From Bacteroidota bacterium (GTDB lineage: Bacteria > Bacteroidota > Bacteroidia > Chitinophagales > Chitinophagaceae), in the NCBI GenBank assembly GCA_023430465.1, contig JAEZAM010000085.1, positions 1 through 19,236 on the forward strand: 19,236 nucleotides of DNA. Reading direction: 5' to 3'. The translations under genes and the position numbers were made by a program. Of this stretch, positions 14,636-19,236 are shown one piece after another (the stretch's first letter is position 1; each line of letters starts with the position of its first letter). Under the pieces are notes generated by a model. It saw nothing but the letters and a program-made list of their open reading frames with translations, was not told the origin of the DNA and did no database searches.

Positions 14636-14680
14636 GGTTTTTAATGATATTTTATCCCTTTATATGACAGATTATAGGTG

Positions 14681-14711
14681 TTGAGGATAAGGGTTTTCTG
14701 TATTAGCTTTG
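14681..14711 (+). promoter_or_regulatory. Promoter for metF
   Basis: TTG (14681-14683), a 20-base spacer, then TAGCTTTG (14704-14711) match the Bacteroidota -33/-7 consensus closely. The predicted leader before the ATG at 14753 is about 36 bases. Confidence 0.65.
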
Positions 14712-14752
14712 CACGCCGGTATAAGCCGTATTAAACATTTTCAACGACACTG

Positions 14753-15706
14753 ATGAAAGTTATCGATCATATCAATGGCGCGAAGGACACATTGATCTCA
14801 TTTGAAGTACTACCTCCGCTCAAGGGCAAAGGAATTGAAGCATTGTACAAGCACCTTGACCCATTGATGGAATTTAAGCCTGCCTTCATCAACGTTACCT
14901 ATCATCGCAGTGAGCATGTGTTTAAAAAACGGGCTGACGGCGGTTTTGAGAAAGTAGTTATCCGCAAGCGACCCGGTACGGAGAGCATCTGTGCTGCCAT
15001 CATGAACAAATACAATGTGGACACGGTACCGCACCTGATCTGTGGAGGATTCAGCGTTAATGATACAGAAGACGCCCTGCTCAACCTTCAATATCTCGGT
15101 ATCGATAACGTCCTCGTATTAAGAGGTGATGCGGCAAAGAATGAAACCGCATTCGAACCCGAGCCGGATGGCCATAAGTTCGCGAGCGATCTGCTGCGGC
15201 AGGTGGTGAACCTGAATTCCGGTTTATACCTGGAAGAGGATCTCAAAGCGACAAACAAAACAACTTTCTGCATTGGCGTGGCCGGCTATCCCGAAAAACA
15301 TTTCGAGGCACCGAATATGCAGGCAGATCTGAGTTATCTGAAAGCGAAGGTGGATGGCGGTGCAGACTACATCGTCACCCAGATGTTTTTTGATAATGAT
15401 AAATACTATGCGTTTGTGAAAGCCTGCCGCGATGCAGGAATTACGGTGCCAATCATTCCGGGGCTGAAGCCTATCTACAACCGCAAACAGCTCACTGTAC
15501 TGCCCAAGACCTTTCATATCGATCTTCCTGCCGATCTCTCCAACGAGATCCTGAAATGTAAAACAGACGAGGAAGTGGAGATTGTTGGTACAGAATGGTT
15601 ATTGCAGCAATCACGGGACCTGAAGAAGAACGGGGTACCTGTGCTGCATTATTATACACTCGGAAAGCCGCATATTGTGTCGAATGTTGTAAAAGAGCTG
15701 AAGTAA
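14753..15706 (+). CDS. metF: Methylenetetrahydrofolate reductase
   Basis: A 317-residue FAD enzyme that reduces 5,10-methylene-tetrahydrofolate to 5-methyl-tetrahydrofolate, the methyl donor for methionine synthesis. The TIM-barrel motifs are present: ISFEVLPP (15-22) with catalytic Glu18, VLRGDAAKNE (122-131) with Asp126, GVAGYPEKHFEAPN (175-188) for FAD and substrate contact, and QMFFDN (210-215). Length is close to bacterial MetF (about 300). It is preceded by a strong promoter and followed by a perfect inverted repeat, so it appears to be a single-gene transcription unit. No cobalamin riboswitch or S-box-like structure was recognised in the 36-base leader, which is too short to hold one. 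Confidence 0.96.
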   Translation: MKVIDHINGAKDTLISFEVLPPLKGKGIEALYKHLDPLMEFKPAFINVTYHRSEHVFKKRADGGFEKVVIRKRPGTESICAAIMNKYNVDTVPHLICGGFSVNDTEDALLNLQYLGIDNVLVLRGDAAKNETAFEPEPDGHKFASDLLRQVVNLNSGLYLEEDLKATNKTTFCIGVAGYPEKHFEAPNMQADLSYLKAKVDGGADYIVTQMFFDNDKYYAFVKACRDAGITVPIIPGLKPIYNRKQLTVLPKTFHIDLPADLSNEILKCKTDEEVEIVGTEWLLQQSRDLKKNGVPVLHYYTLGKPHIVSNVVKELK

Positions 15707-15716
15707 AATAATTAAA

Positions 15717-15774
15717 AATTAAAAAGTAAAAATGAAAAATACACTTTACAGTTTTTCATTTTTACTTTTTAATT
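15717..15774. terminator. Perfect 23-bp inverted repeat, bidirectional terminator
   Basis: The arms at 15717-15739 and 15752-15774 are exact reverse complements over 23 bases, with a 12-base loop (TACACTTTACAG). They are almost pure A/T, with A-runs in one arm and T-runs in the other, so either strand gives a hairpin with a U-rich 3' side. It begins 10 bases after the metF stop and ends 3 bases before the stop of the convergent parvulin gene, which fits a shared terminator. Confidence 0.75.
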
Positions 15775-15777
15775 GAG

Positions 15778-17721
15778 CTATTTTGAGATCGACTCAAACA
15801 CTTTCTTGTCTACCACCACCGGATATTTTGCCCGGAGCGTTTTGATCCAGTCTTCTTCCAGCTTGGTCTGGTAGTCATTCATCACCAATCCTTTTGCTTC
15901 AGCAAATGATCTTGGTGCTGGCTGCGGATATACCTTTTGTATCCAGGCGAATGAGGCCGTGTTGTCACCGGGGTTAACGGAAATACCGGTGTTTGATTTT
16001 TCTTTTGGTGCTTTGCCAGCCAGTCCCGGAAGTTGTTCCCATTCATACCTGGCAGAATCTGCGACGATCTTGTCGCTGTTTGCTTCCAGTAATTTTTTCC
16101 AGTTGGCCGGATTTTTCGCCTGTTCGGGGGCGATCCTTTTTGCAGTTACCTCGTCAGTGCAAAAGAAAACGATCGCATCGGCGCTTCGCGTCCAGTTGTA
16201 TTTACTGCGGTTCTTTTCATATAAGGCCAACAGGGCTGCGGAGTCGGTCTGGGCTTTGTTCCATACTTCCTGTTGCATGATCTCGAAGAAAAGATTGCCA
16301 TCACGAAACTCTTCCATCTGCAGGCGAAATTCCTCGTTGAAATCTTCGAGGTGGGCCCGGTAGTACTGGTACATCGCGTTTCGGGTGAATTCATCCATCA
16401 GGTCGGTGTACTTTTTTAATGAACTTCTATCCGACTTATAGCGATGCATCTGTGCATAGCTGATCCAGTTTTGTACGGTGAAAACGCTGTCGCCGATACG
16501 CAGTACGCCGGACGTCGGGTTCATTGCGCGACCGATGCCGGCGGGTTTGAAATCGAGCAGGCTGTCTGATAATGCCCAAAGCACTGCTTCGTCATAGGCC
16601 TCTTTTCTTACGCCAGCCTTAGAGCGCACGCGGGTGTAGATGAAATCTTTGGCGGTCTTCCAGCGATCGTCTGCCATTACCTTTTGCTGCAGCATATCTT
16701 TATTGGCGGCGTCATTGGGGTCAGTGACAGCAGGCCGGATGCTGACGCGTTTCAGGATATGATAGCCATGTGTTGTAACAAAGGGTTTGCCGAGGCCCCC
16801 GTCTTTTGTAAGGCTCCAGGCATTTTTTTCAAAGGCGGGTTCGTATTGTCCGATACCGAATTCCGGAAGGTTGCCTTCGCTGGCGGCGCTGACAAAATCA
16901 TTGCTGAAAGCCGCGGCAAGTTTGCCAAAATCATCTCCTTTCAAAAGACGCTGGTAGAGTGAATCGGCAAGTTTGGCCCTGGCTTTCCTGCCGGCTTCAT
17001 CAATATCCGGTGGAAAGGCAAGCAGGATATGCTGCACTTTGATCCGGCCGGAGGCTTTTCGCTCCGCGATGTTTTTGAAAATATGGTAACCGGCTTTTGA
17101 TGTGTAGGGCTGGGAATATTTTCCAACTGGCGTAGAATACACCAGGTTTTCAAATTCGTATGGGAGTGTGAAAACGGTAATATAATTCAGGTCGCCGCCA
17201 TTCGTCTTTGCTGAAGGATCATCAGACAGATCCGCTGCGACCTTCATAAAGTCTTCCCCTTTTTTCAACCTTGCGAGTGCCTGGTCCAGTTTTTTCCGGG
17301 CGGCAACGGTGTCCTGGCTGCCGTTGATAGATGGTGCAGCAATAAATATATGGGCTGCATGGATCTCTTTCAGGCTGCGCTGATGGGCTTCGGCTGTGAG
17401 GCGGCGGATAGTCTCCGGATCGCTCATGTAATTCTCGATGATCTGGTTGCGCAGATTTTCCACTTCACCTTTGATCAGCGGGAGGGAATCATACCCCCGG
17501 GCATAAGCCTCTTTTATCTTCAGCCTGGAGTTGATGTACAGGTCCAGGTATTCCGTCATGGCTGCGGAGCGCGCGGAGGCAGGCTGCTGGTTGTTTTTTT
17601 CAAATGCACGGAGAAATTCCCTGGCATCGGCCTTGTAAGGGCCATAAGTAAACAGGGTCTGTGAACTGGCGATAACGCTCCATCCAAGCAGGAAGAACAG
17701 GAAGAGATAGTTTCTGGTCAT
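15778..17721 (-). CDS. Periplasmic peptidyl-prolyl isomerase with two parvulin domains
   Basis: A 647-residue exported protein with SurA-like architecture. A signal peptide (residues 1-20, TRNYLFLFFLLGWSVIASS, cut near SSQ) is followed by a helical region (30-118) and two PpiC/parvulin domains. The first (about 120-217) runs from IHAAHIFIA to GYHIFKNIAE; the second (about 228-326) from KVQHILLAF to GYHILKRVS. A long C-terminal half of about 320 residues has no clear domain. Such proteins catalyse prolyl isomerisation and chaperone outer-membrane proteins; clients here are inferred. The ATG at 17721 is preferred over one five codons upstream because the signal peptide then starts with a short basic N-region. 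It lies 41 bp after the TlpA-like gene with no promoter between, suggesting an operon. Confidence 0.9.
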   Translation of the reverse strand: MTRNYLFLFFLLGWSVIASSQTLFTYGPYKADAREFLRAFEKNNQQPASARSAAMTEYLDLYINSRLKIKEAYARGYDSLPLIKGEVENLRNQIIENYMSDPETIRRLTAEAHQRSLKEIHAAHIFIAAPSINGSQDTVAARKKLDQALARLKKGEDFMKVAADLSDDPSAKTNGGDLNYITVFTLPYEFENLVYSTPVGKYSQPYTSKAGYHIFKNIAERKASGRIKVQHILLAFPPDIDEAGRKARAKLADSLYQRLLKGDDFGKLAAAFSNDFVSAASEGNLPEFGIGQYEPAFEKNAWSLTKDGGLGKPFVTTHGYHILKRVSIRPAVTDPNDAANKDMLQQKVMADDRWKTAKDFIYTRVRSKAGVRKEAYDEAVLWALSDSLLDFKPAGIGRAMNPTSGVLRIGDSVFTVQNWISYAQMHRYKSDRSSLKKYTDLMDEFTRNAMYQYYRAHLEDFNEEFRLQMEEFRDGNLFFEIMQQEVWNKAQTDSAALLALYEKNRSKYNWTRSADAIVFFCTDEVTAKRIAPEQAKNPANWKKLLEANSDKIVADSARYEWEQLPGLAGKAPKEKSNTGISVNPGDNTASFAWIQKVYPQPAPRSFAEAKGLVMNDYQTKLEEDWIKTLRAKYPVVVDKKVFESISK

Positions 17722-17762
17722 GATATTGAATTGCACGTGGTATAAACGAATAGCAGGTCAGT

Positions 17763-19196
17763 TTATTGAGTTTTACTCCGGAGTGTCAGGATTTCATCGG
17801 CCTGTTGCCAGGTGAGTTTTTTTGCGATGATCCTTTTCTCCCGGTCAAGCAGGTAAATGGCAGGAACGGTTTGGGCATCATAGAGCTGGGAATAGCCGGG
17901 GATGTTTGCGTCGATCCGGTTCTTTTCTGCTTCTTTCGAGTAGTACACATGTGTCCATTCGCCCAGGTGATGGGTGCGTATAAAATCCAGCCACTGTTGA
18001 TGAGTGCCGTCGGTTTGTTTACCTACCGCATAAAATTTCAGCCCAAGAGCTTTCCATTTTGCATGATACATGGAGTCAAGTACCGGAAGGGTTTCTTTGC
18101 AGTGGCCGCAGGTGGGGTCCCAGAAGCAGACCATGGTGTATTTTGCGGTATCGGTGTAAAGATGGCGCACCGTGCCGGCCGTATCCGGCAGCGATATATT
18201 TTCCGCAGGATTGCCCATGATATTGGCCATGAGGCTGTATGCCCGCTCGGTGATCATTTTTTTCCCCTGTGGTGTCAGCCAGGAGTAATCCTTGTTGGCA
18301 AAGTATTTCTGAAAGAGATGTACGAATACGGCATCCTCCCACATGTATTTCATGTTGAGATAGCGGGTAACAAATTTTACCAGTAAAACCCTGGTCATTT
18401 CCTGACTCACGCTGGCATAACCCAGCATGTAGTCCAGTTCTCGTATCACGGAATCGGGCGCGGGGTACACGATCGTATTATAATATTTGTCAAGTCGGTC
18501 CTCAAATAAAGAGGCAGGGGTACGGGTGACGCGGTCGTCGAAGAACTCGATGCCATCCCAGTAATGTCTTTTGTAGTATTGATAGGCATAGACTGAATCG
18601 TATTTACCGCCTGGGTGCAGTTCGCCCGGAGGCACTTTTGGCTCTTCCATGAGCCGCATCAGTACAGCGAGAAAAGAAGTGGGGTGGTCCGCGATCACTT
18701 TTTTCCGGTAAGCGGTAATGGCCTCGGTCTGCGTTTTGGCTTCTTCAGCCAGGCGGGTGGAGTCGGCGGGGGAAGCGCCTTTCATCGCAGTATTCGCCTT
18801 CTCAATGGCCCGGCCGCGCATTCTCATTTCTGCCTGGTAAGCGGCAAACATGACGTTATCTGCCGAATTGGTAAACTTCCTGCGGTCGATATCGGCAGTA
18901 TCGGCAACCAGGGAAAAGTGCTGCTTTTTGTCGATCAGGATCTCGATGAATTTATTCTTCGACGGGTAGGCGATGAGATAGATACCACCCGGCAGGGCCG
19001 TTTTGCCCCTGAAAACGCCTTCCGATTTCGCATTCAGTTTTACTGAATCAACGATTGGGTATTGTTTGCCGGAGTAATGACCGAGATAAACATATTGATT
19101 GGCAAATGGCTTCAGTGTTACTTTAATCTCGTACCCGGCCTGTGAGAATGCGCTAAAACAGCTCAAGAGCAGGGGTAGCAGGGTCAATTTCTTCAT
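17763..19196 (-). CDS. TlpA-like thioredoxin-fold protein with DUF4369/DUF5106-type N-terminus
   Basis: A 477-residue exported protein. The signal peptide (1-19, MKKLTLLPLLLSCFSAFSQ) probably ends at FSQ-A; a lipobox at LLSC13 is possible but too early to be convincing. Residues 20-105 look like the beta-rich DUF4369 domain and 110-325 like the helical DUF5106 region common in Bacteroidota TlpA proteins. The thioredoxin domain (about 335-475) has the active site WDPTCGHCKE (359-368, Cys363/Cys366) and cis-proline Pro445 in TVPAIYLL. It is a probable periplasmic thiol-disulfide oxidoreductase; partners are unknown. It probably heads an operon with the parvulin. A weak -7-like TTAATTTG (minus strand, 19227-19220) lies upstream, and the window ends before any -33. 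Confidence 0.88.
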   Translation of the reverse strand: MKKLTLLPLLLSCFSAFSQAGYEIKVTLKPFANQYVYLGHYSGKQYPIVDSVKLNAKSEGVFRGKTALPGGIYLIAYPSKNKFIEILIDKKQHFSLVADTADIDRRKFTNSADNVMFAAYQAEMRMRGRAIEKANTAMKGASPADSTRLAEEAKTQTEAITAYRKKVIADHPTSFLAVLMRLMEEPKVPPGELHPGGKYDSVYAYQYYKRHYWDGIEFFDDRVTRTPASLFEDRLDKYYNTIVYPAPDSVIRELDYMLGYASVSQEMTRVLLVKFVTRYLNMKYMWEDAVFVHLFQKYFANKDYSWLTPQGKKMITERAYSLMANIMGNPAENISLPDTAGTVRHLYTDTAKYTMVCFWDPTCGHCKETLPVLDSMYHAKWKALGLKFYAVGKQTDGTHQQWLDFIRTHHLGEWTHVYYSKEAEKNRIDANIPGYSQLYDAQTVPAIYLLDREKRIIAKKLTWQQADEILTLRSKTQ

Positions 19197-19236
19197 AAAT
19201 CGAATAAGGGATGAAGATACAAATTAAGGTTAAGGT

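Noticed and set aside
14620..14645. Palindrome followed by GGTTTTTA read as an intrinsic terminator
   Set aside because: No plus-strand gene lies upstream to be terminated, because lptB is on the minus strand. An operator or repeat is the better reading.
14712..14752. Possible riboswitch upstream of metF
   Set aside because: The leader predicted from the promoter is only about 36 bases, too short for a SAM or cobalamin riboswitch, and no conserved core is visible.
17766..18386. 206-codon plus-strand frame opposite the TlpA-like gene
   Set aside because: It is antisense to the thioredoxin domain with its CGHC active site, and its Cys/Phe-rich composition is typical of shadow frames.
1..19236. 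Defence, mobile or biosynthetic gene cluster
   Set aside because: Every sizeable gene matches a housekeeping or common envelope/metabolic family. No transposase, integrase, phage, toxin-antitoxin, nuclease or CRISPR signature was found.

Overview
This 19.2 kb window is chromosomal DNA of a Bacteroidota bacterium, most probably of the family Chitinophagaceae (the family level is inference). The evidence is the gene set (short adenylate kinase, TlpA-like proteins with DUF4369/DUF5106-type N-termini, GH3-family protein, long PurF-like protein, PaaZ) and the promoters. Upstream of several genes there is a near-perfect Bacteroidota -7 element (TAnnTTTG), often only 5-20 bases from the start codon, and Shine-Dalgarno sequences are largely absent. 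There is no rRNA, tRNA, CRISPR array, insertion sequence or phage gene. This is a housekeeping region, and I see no defence or mobile system in it.

Layout. Positions 1-699: an edge fragment, an 80-residue protein of unknown function and, ahead of it on the minus strand, a 43-residue Cys/Gly-rich lipoprotein gene (434-565). 700-1836 (+): a MurG-like glycosyltransferase. 1864-5516 (-): a probable operon read as aminotransferase, long amidophosphoribosyltransferase (PurF-like), SixA-type histidine phosphatase. 5642-6208 (-): lipoprotein-type MsrB, divergent from adk (6393-6971, +). 6973-7431 (-): a small helical lipoprotein, convergent with adk and divergent from paaZ. 7528-10988 (+): a tight cluster of paaZ, an enoyl-CoA hydratase/isomerase and an AlkA-like DNA glycosylase. 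10993-11748 (-): fabG. 11849-14589 (-): lptB followed by a GH3-family protein, probably one operon. 14753-15706 (+): metF. 15778-19196 (-): a TlpA-like thioredoxin protein followed by a two-domain parvulin isomerase, probably one operon.

How the genes work together. There is no single pathway. Envelope functions recur: LptB powers LPS export, the parvulin/TlpA pair would act on periplasmic protein folding and disulfides, MsrB repairs oxidised methionine outside the cytoplasm, and the glycosyltransferase probably modifies a lipid or surface glycan. Metabolic genes cover purine synthesis (PurF-like), folate C1 units (MetF), nucleotide balance (Adk), fatty acid synthesis (FabG) and CoA-ester/aromatic degradation (PaaZ plus crotonase).

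Points most worth a second look: the tiny Cys-rich lipoprotein; a roughly 157-residue C-terminal extension on LptB; apparently leaderless or nearly leaderless transcripts for fabG and lptB, which also fix their start codons; a perfect 16-bp palindrome over the expected -33 region of the lptB promoter; and a perfect 23-bp inverted repeat between metF and the parvulin gene.
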